DNA of 59,785 bases from Bacillus sp. SA1-12. GTDB taxonomy: Bacteria; Bacillota; Bacilli; Bacillales; Bacillaceae. The notes under the pieces are model-generated. The model saw nothing but the letters and a program-made list of their open reading frames with translations, was not told the origin of the DNA and did no database searches. The number at the start of each line of letters is the position of its first letter. Position 1 is the stretch's first letter. Location of the stretch: the NCBI RefSeq assembly GCF_000981385.1, contig NZ_LATZ01000022.1:1-59785 (forward strand), given 5' to 3'. Shown here piece after piece: positions 9,001-19,200 of this stretch. The position numbers and the translations under genes are program-made.

Positions 9001-9395
9001 TTATTAAAGCTTAATCGACCACCTCGTGTGGCTTTCTCATGACTTGGACAACAACAATTTCTTGTATAATCTAATCTTTCTTGGCAGTTACCCCACTAAT
9101 CTTTTAAGTTTTTGTTGAATTTAGAAGAAGTGGTATTACTGCCTTTATGATTTGGTTGAGCGCCAAAATTAAACGTCCTGCAGCGATGGCAATATTGCTG
9201 TAAACCATATAACTATAACTTGTCTTTTATAAAGATGAATTATTCTAAGGCTGACATAAAAGGTAAAAATCCTTTTGTCAGCCTTTTGTATTTACTTTTC
9301 ATCTTATTTTCGCTTTTTGACCTTTACAAAGTCTTGCATGCTTACTTATTTCATGATATTGTTTAGAGCGATATTAAATCGATAGAGGTGTCTTC
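9001..9395. other. Long non-coding gap before trmB
   Basis: Nothing gene-like is seen between 9001 and 9240. The text is AT-rich with no open frame that has a ribosome binding site. A hairpin at 9249-9283 and the trmB ribosome binding site (GAGGTG, about 9385) are the only recognisable signals. Confidence 0.5.
9249..9286 (+). terminator. Strong hairpin, likely terminator of a lost or unseen transcript
   Basis: GGCTGACA-AAAAGG (from 9249) pairs with CCTTTTGTCAGCC (9271-9283), followed by TTTT. No gene precedes it on the plus strand since ytmP, about 600 bases away. Confidence 0.65.
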
Positions 9396-10046
9396 ATGCG
9401 TTTACGTAATAAACCTTGGGCAAAGGATTTTATTGCCGAGAATTCACAATATGTAATAGCTAATCCTGAAGAATGTAAAGGAAAGTGGCACGAGGTATTC
9501 GGTAATGATCATCCCATTCATATAGAAGTTGGTACTGGGAAAGGACAATTTTTAGCAGGTATGTCCGTACAAAATCCTGGGGTAAATTATATAGGAATTG
9601 AACTTTTTGATAGCGTGATTGTTGCTGCATTACAAAAAATTGTCGACCAAAAGCTTCCTAATATGAAGCTTCTTAATGTAAATGCAAATAATTTAGCCGA
9701 CTATTTTGATGACAATGAAATTGAACGAGTATATTTAAACTTTTCAGATCCTTGGCCAAAATCACGTCATAGTAAAAGACGCCTTACGTACAAAAGCTTT
9801 TTAGAATTATATGAAAGAATTTTGGTGAAAGGCGGAGAAATCCATTTTAAAACAGATAATCAAGGGTTATTTGAATTTTCATTAATAAGTTTTTCTGAAT
9901 ATGGAATGCGCCTGAAATTCTTAAGTCTCGACCTCCATAATAGTAATTTCGAAGGAAATATCATGACAGAATATGAAGAGAAATTCTCTGCAAAAGGCCA
10001 AAGAATTTACCGCGTTGAAGCGAAGTTTATGAACGAAGAAGAATAG
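9396..10046 (+). CDS. trmB: tRNA (guanine-N7-)-methyltransferase
   Basis: 216 residues, full length for TrmB. The SAM-binding motif [11 protein letters not shown] lies near residues 45-55. [16 protein letters not shown], the family signature with catalytic Asp and conserved Arg, lies near 114-129. [13 protein letters not shown] closes the substrate site. It makes m7G46 in tRNA variable loops, using SAM. ATG 9396 follows GAGGTG. It is a stand-alone transcript with its own terminator. Confidence 0.97.
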   Translation: MRLRNKPWAKDFIAENSQYVIANPEECKGKWHEVFGNDHPIHIEVGTGKGQFLAGMSVQNPGVNYIGIELFDSVIVAALQKIVDQKLPNMKLLNVNANNLADYFDDNEIERVYLNFSDPWPKSRHSKRRLTYKSFLELYERILVKGGEIHFKTDNQGLFEFSLISFSEYGMRLKFLSLDLHNSNFEGNIMTEYEEKFSAKGQRIYRVEAKFMNEEE

Positions 10047-10084
10047 ACAATATAAAGGATCATAGTAAATAAGAAATGAACAAG

Positions 10085-10118
10085 GAAAATGACCAGAGAA
10101 TGTCATTTTCTTTTTTTT
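10085..10118 (+). terminator. Terminator after trmB
   Basis: GAAAATGAC (10085-10093) pairs with GTCATTTTC (10102-10110), followed by eight T. Confidence 0.9.
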
Positions 10119-10149
10119 GCCCGTGAAATGTTAAAATGCTTTAAACTTT

Positions 10150-10262
10150 GGATATATGCTTACGTCCAACTCTAGGGGCTAGCTCATTTGGAATAGAATG
10201 CAAAGAACGTATTCTATTCCAAATGATTCTGTTTAAGGAGCTTACGCTTTTATTCATGTAAG
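10150..10262. repeat. Dispersed repeat family B, copy with long central palindrome
   Basis: CATTTGGAATAGAAT (10185-10199) and ATTCTATTCCAAATG (10211-10225) form a perfect 15-bp inverted repeat with an 11-base loop. Flanks read CTAGGGGCTAGCTC on one side and AGGAGCTTACGCTTTT on the other. They match the Bacillus-type intergenic repeat that opens with CTAGCTCCAGCGCCTAGCC-like text and closes with GCGCTTGCGCTTTTC-like text. A similar copy is at 52708-52832. Confidence 0.65.
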
Positions 10263-10325
10263 CCTCTTCTTTGCCATACGAGTTTATTCTTATGTTAAAA
10301 TAATAGTAATGTGGGAGGGATGAAA

Positions 10326-11174
10326 TTGGATACACTTCAATTTGGTGAAACAAAAATTACTTGGTTAAATGGAGGGGTAACACATTTAGATGGGGGAGCA
10401 ATGTTTGGAGTTGTTCCAAAGCCGCTATGGTCCAAAAAGTATCCTGTTAACGAACAAAATCAGATTGAGTTAAGAACAGATCCTATGCTTATTCAGAAGG
10501 ACGGTTTAAATATTCTAATTGAATCAGGAATAGGCTCTGGTAAATTAAATGAAAAACAGTTAAGAAATTTTGGTGTGACAGAGGAATCAGCTATTGAACA
10601 ATCTTTGCATGAGCTTGGGCTATCGCCTGGAGATATTCAAATTATCTTGATGACACATATGCATTTTGATCATGCCTGCGGGTTGACTAAATGGGAGGGG
10701 AATAGGCTCATATCGGTATTCCCTAACGCAAAAATTATAACCTCTTCTATCGAATGGGAAGAAATGAAGAAACCAAATATTCGCTCGCGAAATACATATT
10801 GGAAAGAAAATTGGGAAGCCATTGAGGAGCAGGTGTCAACATTTGAAAAATCGCTAGAAGTTATTAAAGGTCTTGAAATACACCATACAGGCGGTCATAG
10901 TGAAGGCCACAGTATTGTCATCTTGCAAGATGGCGGAGAAATGGCTGTACATATGGCAGATTTAATGCCAACACATGCGCATAAAAATCCATTATGGGTG
11001 TTAGCATATGATGATTATCCGATGACCTCAATTGAAAAAAAGCTAAATTGGCTAAATATTGGAGAAACTCATCATGCATGGTTTATCTTTTATCATGATG
11101 CCTATTATCGGGGAATAAAATGGAATGATCAAGGTGATATTGTAGAAAAGGTCTTACGTGAAAAGCGAAAATGA
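10326..11174 (+). CDS. ytnP: MBL-fold hydrolase / quorum-quenching lactonase homologue (YtnP)
   Basis: About 282 residues. The metallo-beta-lactamase HxHxDH motif appears as [10 protein letters not shown] (near residues 109-118). Further metal ligands are in [10 protein letters not shown] and MADLMPT. B. subtilis YtnP degrades bacterial signalling lactones, and this protein keeps the N-terminal [20 protein letters not shown] block of that group. Start: TTG 10326 lies 6 bases after GGGAGGG; the ATG at 10320 overlaps that site. Transcribed alone, between trmB and the minus-strand ytzB. Confidence 0.85.
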   Translation: MDTLQFGETKITWLNGGVTHLDGGAMFGVVPKPLWSKKYPVNEQNQIELRTDPMLIQKDGLNILIESGIGSGKLNEKQLRNFGVTEESAIEQSLHELGLSPGDIQIILMTHMHFDHACGLTKWEGNRLISVFPNAKIITSSIEWEEMKKPNIRSRNTYWKENWEAIEEQVSTFEKSLEVIKGLEIHHTGGHSEGHSIVILQDGGEMAVHMADLMPTHAHKNPLWVLAYDDYPMTSIEKKLNWLNIGETHHAWFIFYHDAYYRGIKWNDQGDIVEKVLREKRK

Positions 11175-11260
11175 GTGATAAGAAAACAGTGGGACTGCAA
11201 TAAGTAGGAGTTTTAGGTGAGAGAGATCGGGGCTTTTGACATTCAATGCCCTTCATACTT

Positions 11261-11380
11261 GATCCCAATTTTAACGGGCAGTGAAAACCCATTTCAAGAT
11301 TCTGTAGAAATGGGGTGAACTGCCCGTAATGATCTGACGAAGGACCGGACATCCATGTCAAGACACACTTAAGGATTTGG
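11261..11380 (-). repeat. Dispersed repeat family A, copy 2
   Basis: Contains GATCCCAATTTTAACGGGCA and a long hairpin: ACGGGCAGT..CCCATTTC pairs with GAAATGGGGTGAACTGCCCGT. ATGATCTGACGA follows. The same order (ATCCCAAT-TTAACGGGCAGT, hairpin, CTGCCCGTAA-GATC-GA) is seen at 25360 and 35157. It lies between the converging ends of ytnP and ytzB. Confidence 0.8.
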
Positions 11381-11404
11381 CGGTTAAGCGTAATAAGTTT
11401 CACA

Positions 11405-11716
11405 TTATGCAATTTTTTCAACATGGACAATGGCACCTGTCTTTGTATCAACAAAGGCTTCATATTGCTCAAGATGATCATTTACTGTACGAGAAATGCC
11501 AGTTTTATAAACTTGATAGGACAAATGGTCATTTGAGAAGGTTTCAGGTATGGTATAAATCCAGGAACCATCAATTGGGCCCTTCTCTTTAAATGCTTTT
11601 TTAACAAGTTCCAAAGCTCTATCAGAAGAGATTGGACACTGCTTTAATTGACTGCTTAACAGGTAAGTCGAAGCAATACCGAGCCCTAAGCCAAGCAAGA
11701 AATATTTCCCCTTCAC
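11405..11716 (-). CDS. ytzB: YtzB-like PepSY-domain small exported/membrane protein
   Basis: 103 residues. An N-terminal hydrophobic helix (YFLLGLGLGIASTYLLSSQL) acts as signal or anchor. A single PepSY-like module follows: SSDRALELVKKAF, then EAFVDTKTGAIVHVEKIA, the usual PepSY end. GTG start at 11714-11716 behind AAGGGGTGAC. PepSY modules are thought to inhibit or guide extracellular peptidases. Convergent to ytnP, upstream and divergent from ytoP as in B. subtilis. Confidence 0.75.
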   Translation of the reverse strand: MKGKYFLLGLGLGIASTYLLSSQLKQCPISSDRALELVKKAFKEKGPIDGSWIYTIPETFSNDHLSYQVYKTGISRTVNDHLEQYEAFVDTKTGAIVHVEKIA

Positions 11717-11886
11717 ATTGTCACCCCTTAATCGAATAAAGTAACAAACACAGTTGATTTTCTTACATATTTAGTATACAAAAACCATTATAGCATATAA
11801 GCAGACATGCTTTTAAATGCTTCATTTTAATCATATTAATAAGCTAATAGAAAAAGACGCAGAGTGCGTGGAAATGAGGGAATCAA

Positions 11887-12960
11887 ATGAATAACGAAAC
11901 ATTAGAGTTATTTAAAACATTAACAGAGCTCCCAGGTGCATCTGGAAATGAACATCAAGTAAGGGCGTTTATGAAAAGTCAGCTTGAACAATATTCCGAT
12001 GAGCTGGTTCAGGATAAGCTGGGCAGTATTTTTGGTGTTCGCCACGGAAAGGCAGACGATCCAACAATCATGGTAGCTGGTCATATGGATGAAGTTGGTT
12101 TTATGGTTACCGCAATTACTGATAATGGGATGGTTCGTTTTCAACCGCTTGGAGGTTGGTGGAGTCAAGTATTGCTCGCGCAAAGGGTGCAAATCATAAC
12201 TAAAAATGGTCCTGTTATTGGTGTAATTGGCTCAATTCCTCCGCATTTGTTAAGTGAGGCTCAACGCTCAAAACCAATGGAAATAAAAAATATGTTAATT
12301 GATATCGGGGCAGATGATAAAAATGATGCAAAACAGCTGGGAATTAGACCAGGCCAGCAGATTGTACCGATTTGTCCATTTACACCGTTAGCAAATCCCC
12401 AAAAAATCCTTGCAAAGGCTTGGGATAACCGCTACGGCTGCGGCCTTGCAATCGAGCTTCTTAAGGAATTAAAAGATGAAACGCTGCCAAATACACTTTA
12501 TTCAGGCGCAACCGTTCAGGAAGAGGTTGGCTTGCGTGGGGCACAAACAGCAGCTACCATGATAAATCCTGATATTTTCTTTGCCTTAGATGCTGGCCCT
12601 GCCAATGATATGAGCGGTGATAAAAAAGAGTTTGGGCAGCTTGGGAAAGGTGCAGTATTGCGTATTTATGACCGGTCAATGGTTACACATCGCGGCATGA
12701 GGGAATTTATTCTCGATATGGCTGAATCTCATGATATCCCTTACCAATATTTTGTCTCACAAGGCGGCACTGATGCAGGGCGTGTCCATGTATCAAACCA
12801 AGGAGTACCATCAGCTGTTATTGGGGTATGCTCACGTTATATCCATACGTCAGGATCCATTATGCATGTTGATGATTATGCTGCGGCAAAAGAACTTCTA
12901 ATTCGTCTAGTAAAGGCATGTGATGCAGCAACCGTTGAAACAATAAAAAGCAATTCGTAA
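11887..12960 (+). CDS. ytoP: M42 family aminopeptidase (YtoP, glutamyl aminopeptidase-like)
   Basis: 357 residues, standard for cytosolic M42 peptidases. Metal and catalytic motifs are [10 protein letters not shown] (first metal His/Asp), [10 protein letters not shown] (bridging Asp), QEEVGLRGA (catalytic Glu-Glu), ALDAGPAND (metal Asp) and a C-terminal [14 protein letters not shown] (metal His). These di-zinc or di-cobalt enzymes form large tetrahedral oligomers that trim peptides from the N-terminus. ATG 11887 follows GAGGGAATC. A gap of only 18 bases to the next gene suggests cotranscription. Confidence 0.93.
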   Translation: MNNETLELFKTLTELPGASGNEHQVRAFMKSQLEQYSDELVQDKLGSIFGVRHGKADDPTIMVAGHMDEVGFMVTAITDNGMVRFQPLGGWWSQVLLAQRVQIITKNGPVIGVIGSIPPHLLSEAQRSKPMEIKNMLIDIGADDKNDAKQLGIRPGQQIVPICPFTPLANPQKILAKAWDNRYGCGLAIELLKELKDETLPNTLYSGATVQEEVGLRGAQTAATMINPDIFFALDAGPANDMSGDKKEFGQLGKGAVLRIYDRSMVTHRGMREFILDMAESHDIPYQYFVSQGGTDAGRVHVSNQGVPSAVIGVCSRYIHTSGSIMHVDDYAAAKELLIRLVKACDAATVETIKSNS

Positions 12961-12978
12961 GTTTAGAGGAGAGTAGAA

Positions 12979-13506
12979 ATGAAGATTGCCATTGGAACAA
13001 AAAATCCTACAAAGGTGAATGCTGTAAAAGCAGCCTTTGCTTCCCACTTGCCAGGTGAATTTAGATCAATAAACGTCCCATCTCATGTTTCAGCACAGCC
13101 TTTGACTGATGATGAAACGATGACCGGTGCGATAAATCGTGCAAAAAATGCTCTTGAAGCAGAAGAGGCTGACATTGGCGTCGGTTTAGAAGGCGGTCTT
13201 ATCAAGACAGAGCATGGCTACTTTTTATGTAATTGGGGTGCGCTTATTTGTAAGCAAATGAAACCGATTGTAGCTGGCGGTGCGAGAATCATTGTCCCAG
13301 ATGAAATTGGAAGAGACGTATTCAATGGAACTGAGCTAGGTGATGTAATGGATCAATATGTGAAAAAACATAATGTTCGTCATCACCAAGGAGCAATTGG
13401 AATCTTTACCAATGGCCTTGTCGACAGAACGGAAATGTTCACCCAGCTTTCCCGGCTCTTAGTTGGTCAATATCTTTATCAGAAGAAAATAAAAAAGCAG
13501 CTGTAA
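12979..13506 (+). CDS. DUF84 family NTPase (inosine/xanthosine triphosphatase type)
   Basis: 175 residues. The N-terminal GTKNPTKVNAVKAAF is the phosphate-binding start of the YjjX/DUF84 family. DDETMTGAINRAKNAL and GVGLEGGL follow, and GAIGIFTNGLVDR is near the end. Characterised relatives hydrolyse ITP, XTP and other non-canonical nucleotides. ATG 12979 behind AGAGGAGAG; probably cotranscribed with ytoP. A terminator follows 35 bases later. Confidence 0.85.
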   Translation: MKIAIGTKNPTKVNAVKAAFASHLPGEFRSINVPSHVSAQPLTDDETMTGAINRAKNALEAEEADIGVGLEGGLIKTEHGYFLCNWGALICKQMKPIVAGGARIIVPDEIGRDVFNGTELGDVMDQYVKKHNVRHHQGAIGIFTNGLVDRTEMFTQLSRLLVGQYLYQKKIKKQL

Positions 13507-13541
13507 AGTATTTTTAGGTACGTAAGTAAACATTCATATAA

Positions 13542-13578
13542 ATAGGACCACATCTCTACAAAGTGGTCCTATTTTTTA
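13542..13578 (+). terminator. Terminator after the ytoP-DUF84 unit
   Basis: ATAGGACCAC (from 13542) pairs with GTGGTCCTAT (13563-13572), followed by T6. Confidence 0.9.
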
Positions 13579-13747
13579 TGGTTTCCCCTTTTATTCAAAT
13601 CAGCAATCTCACGGTATCAGCACATCCCTCTATTTCCCAGTATTAACAATGTTAACCTTTAGTCTTATTTTCCTTGTCAAGGAAAAAACAATAGAGTTAT
13701 TATAAATAAAGTCCTATGTATCTAGTAAATTTGTGAGGGGGATTGAT

Positions 13748-14245
13748 TTGAAGCAAGTATCTTTTGTATTAATTGTTTTGGTAACGCTTTTTTTAGCAGG
13801 CTGTACAATATCAGATGAAGAGTTAACGAAAACGACAATAGATGCAACAAAGCAGTCATTTGAAGGCAAATCGATGAATGTAAACGAAAAAACAGCGTTA
13901 TTCTCATATTATTTGCCTGAAAAATTCTCAGTGAAGGAAACAAAAAAATATAATATTTTGCTTGAAAAAGGGAATCAAAGCTATATTTTATTTGTTAATC
14001 AAAACGAAGAAGCAACAAGTGAAGTTTCATATGAGGCTTTAGCTAAACAATACAAAAATCCATTTATCTCTGAAACCTTTAAAGATTCTAAACGTTTCGG
14101 CTATCTAAATGTTAATAAACTTGAAAAAAATAGTTACGAGGTTACAGTTGGGATCGGTGGTACAAAATTAACAACTGAAGCAAAAGCGAATGATGTTGCT
14201 GAGGATGCAAAACACATGATGGACATTGTTGCATCAGTTCAATAA
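13748..14245 (+). CDS. Putative lipoprotein, function unknown
   Basis: About 165 residues. A hydrophobic signal peptide ends in the lipobox LFLAGC, with the lipidated cysteine at residue 19 from the chosen start. The mature part is hydrophilic, Lys/Glu-rich and free of further membrane segments, in keeping with a surface lipoprotein. TTG 13748 is chosen because GAGGGGG lies 5-6 bases upstream; the in-frame GTG at 13733 is inside that site. I do not recognise the family. It stands alone between two terminators. Confidence 0.75.
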   Translation: MKQVSFVLIVLVTLFLAGCTISDEELTKTTIDATKQSFEGKSMNVNEKTALFSYYLPEKFSVKETKKYNILLEKGNQSYILFVNQNEEATSEVSYEALAKQYKNPFISETFKDSKRFGYLNVNKLEKNSYEVTVGIGGTKLTTEAKANDVAEDAKHMMDIVASVQ

Positions 14246-14257
14246 AATAGTAAAAAA

Positions 14258-14304
14258 AGCTGAAATCAAAGGGGAAAGTGAAGACTTTGATTTCAGCTTT
14301 TTTT
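14258..14304 (+). terminator. Terminator after the lipoprotein gene
   Basis: AGCTGAAATCAAAG (14258-14271) pairs perfectly with CTTTGATTTCAGCT (14285-14298), followed by T-rich sequence. Confidence 0.92.
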
Positions 14305-14382
14305 ACTATTTAGGAAATGATTAAATTCTAGAAATGTTGATAGTGCTTGGATTTCAAGCTCCAAATCACAAGACATGCAAAT

Positions 14383-14460
14383 TCAGTCAGCCGCTGAACG
14401 TCGTATTTGTTTTAGGCTGATCAAGGCGTCCTGAGCTTTTGCTTTTGGGAAAGATTTTTG
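14383..14460. repeat. Degenerate family B repeat
   Basis: GGCTGATCAAGGCGTCCTGA followed by GCTTTTGCTTTT resembles the closing end of family B copies (GGGGCTG..GAGGTGCTTCCGCTTTT at 52800-52825). AGCCGCTGAACG at 14390 may be the other flank. It is the only feature in the 300-base gap before ytpP. Confidence 0.4.
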
Positions 14461-14548
14461 CTTATATAAGCTGGCAAAGTGGAAACCTGATATGGAATCA
14501 TATAAACTAGAGTGGAAAACAGCAGAGAGAAAGATGGAGGTCTTATTT

Positions 14549-14866
14549 ATGAAAAAACTCAATTCTATTGATGAATATAAACAAATCATTCAAAAAGAAA
14601 ATGTGATCCTCATGTTTTCAGCAGATTGGTGTCCCGATTGCCGTGTCATAGAACCGGTTTTACCCGAGATTGAAAAAGAAAATAGCATGTACACATTTTT
14701 TTATGTCGATCGTGACGAATTCATTGATTTATGCGGTGAATTAAATGTGTTTGGAATCCCGAGCTTTGTTGCCTTTAACAAGGGAGAAGAAACAGGTCGA
14801 TTTGTTAGCAAGGATCGAAAAACACAGGAAGAAATACAAGATTTTATTGATAGCCTTAAAAGCTAA
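14549..14866 (+). CDS. ytpP: Thioredoxin-like protein YtpP
   Basis: 105 residues with a thioredoxin fold. The redox motif is WCPDC (about residues 33-37) in [19 protein letters not shown], and the cis-proline region is [14 protein letters not shown] replaces the canonical WCGPC, which is typical of this Bacillus family. It is a cytosolic disulfide oxidoreductase of unproven substrate. ATG 14549 follows GATGGAGG at 8-base spacing. It is followed after 35 bases by ytpQ, with which it forms an operon. Confidence 0.9.
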   Translation: MKKLNSIDEYKQIIQKENVILMFSADWCPDCRVIEPVLPEIEKENSMYTFFYVDRDEFIDLCGELNVFGIPSFVAFNKGEETGRFVSKDRKTQEEIQDFIDSLKS

Positions 14867-14901
14867 AAGCTTTATTTTCACCAGGAAGGAGGGGGATGAT
14901 A

Positions 14902-15705
14902 ATGAAAATGACTTCAAGAAAAATGGCAGAGCTTTTAAAAGGAAAATTGAATAATCCTGAGTGGCGCTTTGATTTTGATCGGGAAAAGGATTCCCTTCGA
15001 ATAGAGGATTTCAATACTAAGAAGGGTGTGACACTGTCACTTCCAGGCATTATTGCAAAATGGGAGACCTTAAAAGATAAGGCAATAGATGAAGTGGTCT
15101 ATTATGTAGAAGAAGCGCTGACAGTTATGAATAAAAAACAAGAGTTAACAGGGAAGGAGAAATCCATTTTTCCTGTTATCCGATCAACTTCATTTCCTTC
15201 TGAGAGCAATGAGGGGATCCCGCTATGCTTTAGTGAGCACACTGCTGAAACAAGGGTCTATTATGCACTAGATTTAGGCAAGACGTATCGTCTTATTGAT
15301 GAGAAAATGATGGAAAAAGAAGGATGGACAAGAGAGCAATTAAAAGAAGTTTCATCCTTTAATATAAGATCATTAAAGACTAAAGTAAACGAAGATAAGG
15401 TTGCCGGAAACATTTTTTATTTCTTTAATGCAAATGATGGCTATGATGCCAGCAGAATATTGGATGAAAGTTTATTACATTCTTTCGCAGCAAAGATCGA
15501 AGGGAAAATGGCGATTGCTGTTCCACATCAGGATGTACTTATTATTGCCGATATTCGCAATCATACTGGCTATGATATTCTTGCGCAATTAACAATGAGT
15601 TTCTTCGCGAGCGGTACTGTACCAATTACTGCATTATCGTTTTTATATGAAGATTATAAGCTTGAACCCATTTTTATTTTAGGGAAAAATAAACCTGTAA
15701 ATTAA
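14902..15705 (+). CDS. ytpQ: DUF1444 family protein YtpQ
   Basis: About 267 residues, soluble, no membrane segment. The N-terminal [14 protein letters not shown], central [19 protein letters not shown] and C-terminal [19 protein letters not shown] blocks are those of the conserved Firmicutes DUF1444 proteins, whose function is unknown. ATG 14902 is preferred over ATG 14896 because AGGAGGGGG lies directly before 14896. In B. subtilis ytpR (tRNA-binding domain) follows ytpQ; here the next 540 bases are degraded and no ytpR is seen. Confidence 0.85.
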   Translation: MKMTSRKMAELLKGKLNNPEWRFDFDREKDSLRIEDFNTKKGVTLSLPGIIAKWETLKDKAIDEVVYYVEEALTVMNKKQELTGKEKSIFPVIRSTSFPSESNEGIPLCFSEHTAETRVYYALDLGKTYRLIDEKMMEKEGWTREQLKEVSSFNIRSLKTKVNEDKVAGNIFYFFNANDGYDASRILDESLLHSFAAKIEGKMAIAVPHQDVLIIADIRNHTGYDILAQLTMSFFASGTVPITALSFLYEDYKLEPIFILGKNKPVN

Positions 15706-15776
15706 TCTAGTGGTACTCTCTACTACCACATATCCCCATAAATCGATAAAAGGAACCGTACAGTTTAAGTGAAAAT

Positions 15777-15831
15777 AAAAGAGGATGCTGATTTAATTTC
15801 CATGAATCGGTAACCCTCTTTTTTATTTTTA
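15777..15831 (+). terminator. Terminator after ytpP-ytpQ
   Basis: AAAAGAGG (15777-15784) pairs with CCTCTTTT (15815-15822). An inner CTGATT/AATCGG helix extends it. A T-rich run follows. Confidence 0.75.
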
Positions 15832-15838
15832 TTCTAAC

Positions 15839-16030
15839 TTAATGGCAAGTAAACTCTCACTTCAAGCTTTAAAAGATGTAAGGATATAGAGGGAATAACT
15901 GGTTCGTAAAGACCAATAAAGGATTGTTGTCCAAGTTCGGCGAGACATTAGGATATAACGGTCTAAGAGTGAGAAGTTTTGCAAACTTTCAGTGGGGAAT
16001 GCTGAGCACCACCGCCATTGGATTTCACGT
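15839..16030 (+). repeat. Dispersed repeat family C, copy 2
   Basis: Homologous by eye to 3330-3500: CTTCAAG, TAAGGATA, GAGGGAATAACT, GTAAAGACCAA, GGATTG, AGGATATAACGG and GTGAGAAGT occur in the same order. This copy runs further, through CAGTGGGGAATGCTGAGCAC to CCATTGGATTTCACGT. It occupies the stretch between ytpQ and sftA. Confidence 0.6.
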
Positions 16031-16143
16031 TATATGCAATATTAGGAATAGGGGCTCTTTCGAAGAAAAAATTAGAAGAAAACGCAGAAGAAGGATATAA
16101 AGGTGTAAAACCTTTTACCTACTATGGTGATGTGTCAAAATAA
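16019..16143 (+). pseudogene. Possible C-terminal coding remnant of an unidentified gene
   Basis: In the frame that ends at TAA 16141-16143, the text reads like protein: LDFTLYAILGIGALSKKKLE, then ENAEEGYKGVKPFTYYGDVSK and stop. That frame is closed upstream by TGA at 16003. Coding-like text in another frame (TNKGLLSKFGETLGYNG, about 15921-15971) lies inside repeat C. Together they look like one frameshifted gene tail. There is no start or ribosome binding site. I do not recognise the family. Confidence 0.4.
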
Positions 16144-16243
16144 GGATTTGTTTATGAGTCACATTGAATTTATCTACAAATCCAGACATTTATTGATACA
16201 ATAGTGTTAAAGAAATCTTTGAAATTTGAAAGAGTGATGAAAG

Positions 16244-19200
16244 ATGAATTGGATAACAAAATTAATGTCCTTTCTTACTGGAGAAGAAGATAAGGAATAT
16301 GAAAACAGCCAAAATCAACCGCAAAACGATCATATAGCCCGAAACGTTATGAGCAATCCCTCAAGCGCTGAAGGACAAACTCATCGTAAAAACATAGCAG
16401 AAGCAAGAGTTGCCTATCAGTACCCAAAAGGCAACTTCAGGTTTCCGATTATTCCAGATGAGAAACGATCAAGCATTGAGGATCGTCCTAGAAGCATAAC
16501 ACGTACATATGAACAAAAGACTCATAAGAAAGAGTCAGTGAATACTCAGCGGCAAAAACAACAAATCAATAAGCCGAGAGTAAAAGCCCGTCAAACGGAA
16601 GAGGAGAAACCAAAACGTCCTTTTAGTCCGTCAGCCATCCCGTCACCAGTATTTGGCTTTCAGCCGAGGGAAGAAAGTATGCTGTATCATCGCAGATTGG
16701 AAAAAATTCAAACAGAAGAGATGTTAAATTCTAATAAAGGCGAGATGAATGTATCTGATACAACAGCAGAATTAGATCATACAGTTAAACAAGTATCGGT
16801 CATTAGAAATAATCATATTGATATAGAAAAGCAAAAGCAACAACAAGCAAGTCTTTTAACGAATGGACATGTATCAGCAGCACATACTGCTGAGAATCCG
16901 CAAATAAAGGTTTCGGCAAATGAAGGACAGCTTGATAAAGATGTTAATCAATTGACCCGTATGCTTGAGGAAGATTGGCCAAACGAGAAGGTTAAAAATC
17001 CAGCAGAATCAAAATGGACATTAGAGAATGAAAACACGCTTGAGTTCTCTCAAAACGATCAACAGGCTGAAACGATAAAGGATGCCGAAGAAGTCCATGA
17101 AGTGAGAAGCCCTTCTATTTGGCAGCGCCTTTTAGCTTATGATCCCAATGAGACTCAACAGCCTGCAAACCATCGTCAAGAAGAACAATCTGCGGTGACA
17201 GAACTAAAATTTGAAGTGGCTGGTCAAGATGAACAAGTAAAAGAACTGCAACAAGAATTGAATAAGCCTGAACAAGAGGAAGAACGTGAAGAAGCAGAAC
17301 GAGAACTACAGGATTATATTCAAGAAGAACAACATAGTGAAATAGACCAAGAACCAGACCTTCAATCTCATGAGGGTCAATTGAAAGAACCGGAACTAGA
17401 ATCAGTTCACCTCGGTCATGATGAAGAACAAAAGGAAGTAGAGCAAGAATTGGGGCAGCATAGTCAAGAGGAAGTACACCAAGATATAGGCCAAGAATCA
17501 GTTCTTATTGGTGATGAGGAACAGCGAACAGAACCAGTTCAAGAAAGAACTTATCAAGGTCAAGAGGAAGTACGCCAAGATATTGGTCAAGAACCAGTTC
17601 TTCTTGCAAATGAGGAACAGCTAACAGAATCAGAACAAGGATTAACTTATCAAGAGAAAGAACGAAATGAAATAGACCAAGAACCAGATCTTATTGGACA
17701 AGAGTATCAGCGAAATGAATCAGAACAAAAATTAGTTCATCTAAATCAAGTAGAAGTACGAGAAGAGATAAAGCTAGAATTAGAAGATCAGAATCAAGAT
17801 GGACAGCAAAAAGTGCTGCAACAAGAACCAGTTCATGCTGGTCAAGTTGAACATCGAAAAGAACCGGATCTTCCACATCAAGAAGAGCGTTCAAAGGAAG
17901 AGAATCAGCAAGTAAGTAAAAGAGTAAATTCAGGAAACAAGACATTGCCGTTCAATGTGATGATGCTTGGGCGTGATAAGCAGCGGATGAGAGCTAGAGA
18001 AACTAGCTATCAATTTCCATCACTGGTTTATTTGAATATACCAGAGAAAGAAGTTTCAGAGGATCGATCATGGTTGAATGATCAAAGAGAGCTCTTAGAT
18101 GTAACCTTCAAAAATTTCAATGTTCGTGCCAGTGTCGTTAATGTGACGCAAGGTCCTGCTGTTACAAGGTTTGAGGTTCATCCTGAGCCTGGTGTAAAAG
18201 TAAACAAGATTACTAACCTTAGCGATGATATTAAATTAAGCTTAGCGGCAAAGGATATTAGAATTGAAGCGCCTATACCCGGAAAAAATACCATCGGAAT
18301 AGAAGTGCCAAATAAGGTAAGTAAGATGGTTTATTTACGTGAAATTTTACGTAGTTCAGAATTTAGAACAAATCTATCACCAATGACGGCAGTATTAGGG
18401 TTAGACATCTCAGGACAGCCTGTTGTCACAGATCTCAAGAAAATGCCGCATGGCCTTATTGCAGGTGCTACAGGGTCAGGGAAAAGTGTTTGTATTAATA
18501 CAATTCTTGTAAGTTTGCTTTATAAGGCAGCTCCACAGGAAGTCAAGCTGATGCTGATTGACCCGAAGATGGTTGAGCTAGCACCTTATAATAATATTCC
18601 GCATCTAGTAAGCCCTGTTATTACCGATGTAAAAGCGGCGACCGCTGCATTAAAATGGGCAGTAGAGGAAATGGAACGTCGCTATGAATTATTCGCCCGT
18701 TCAGGAACAAGAGAAATTACGAGGTATAATCAGCTTGTCAACGAACATAAACAAGGTGAGCATTTACCATATTTAGTGATTGTGATCGATGAGTTAGCTG
18801 ACTTAATGATGGTTGCACCGAATGATGTCGAAGAAGCAATTTGCCGTATTGCACAAAAAGCGCGGGCATGCGGTATTCATTTAATCGTGGCAACACAACG
18901 TCCCTCTGTTGATGTCATTACAGGATTAATCAAAGCGAACATCCCAACAAGAATTGCCTTTTCGGTTTCATCCCAAGTGGACTCAAGAACGATTATTGAT
19001 GTAAGCGGAGCTGAGAAGCTGCTTGGAAAAGGGGATATGTTATTTTTAGAAAATGGTTCATCAAAAGCTGTTAGGCTGCAAGGGACGTTTGTATCTGATG
19101 AAGAAATCGAACGAGTCGTTAAACATGTGAAGCTCCAAGCTAAACCTAATTATTTATTCCATCAGGATGAATTGGTGAAAAAAGCAACGATCCAAACCGA

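Noticed and set aside
9001..9240. Hidden small gene before trmB
   Set aside because: Every frame is broken by frequent stops and there is no Shine-Dalgarno site; left as unassigned sequence.
17691..17945. Leucine-rich reading on the minus strand inside sftA
   Set aside because: It is the antisense of the CAA/GAA-rich linker; its composition is explained by the Glu/Gln repeats.
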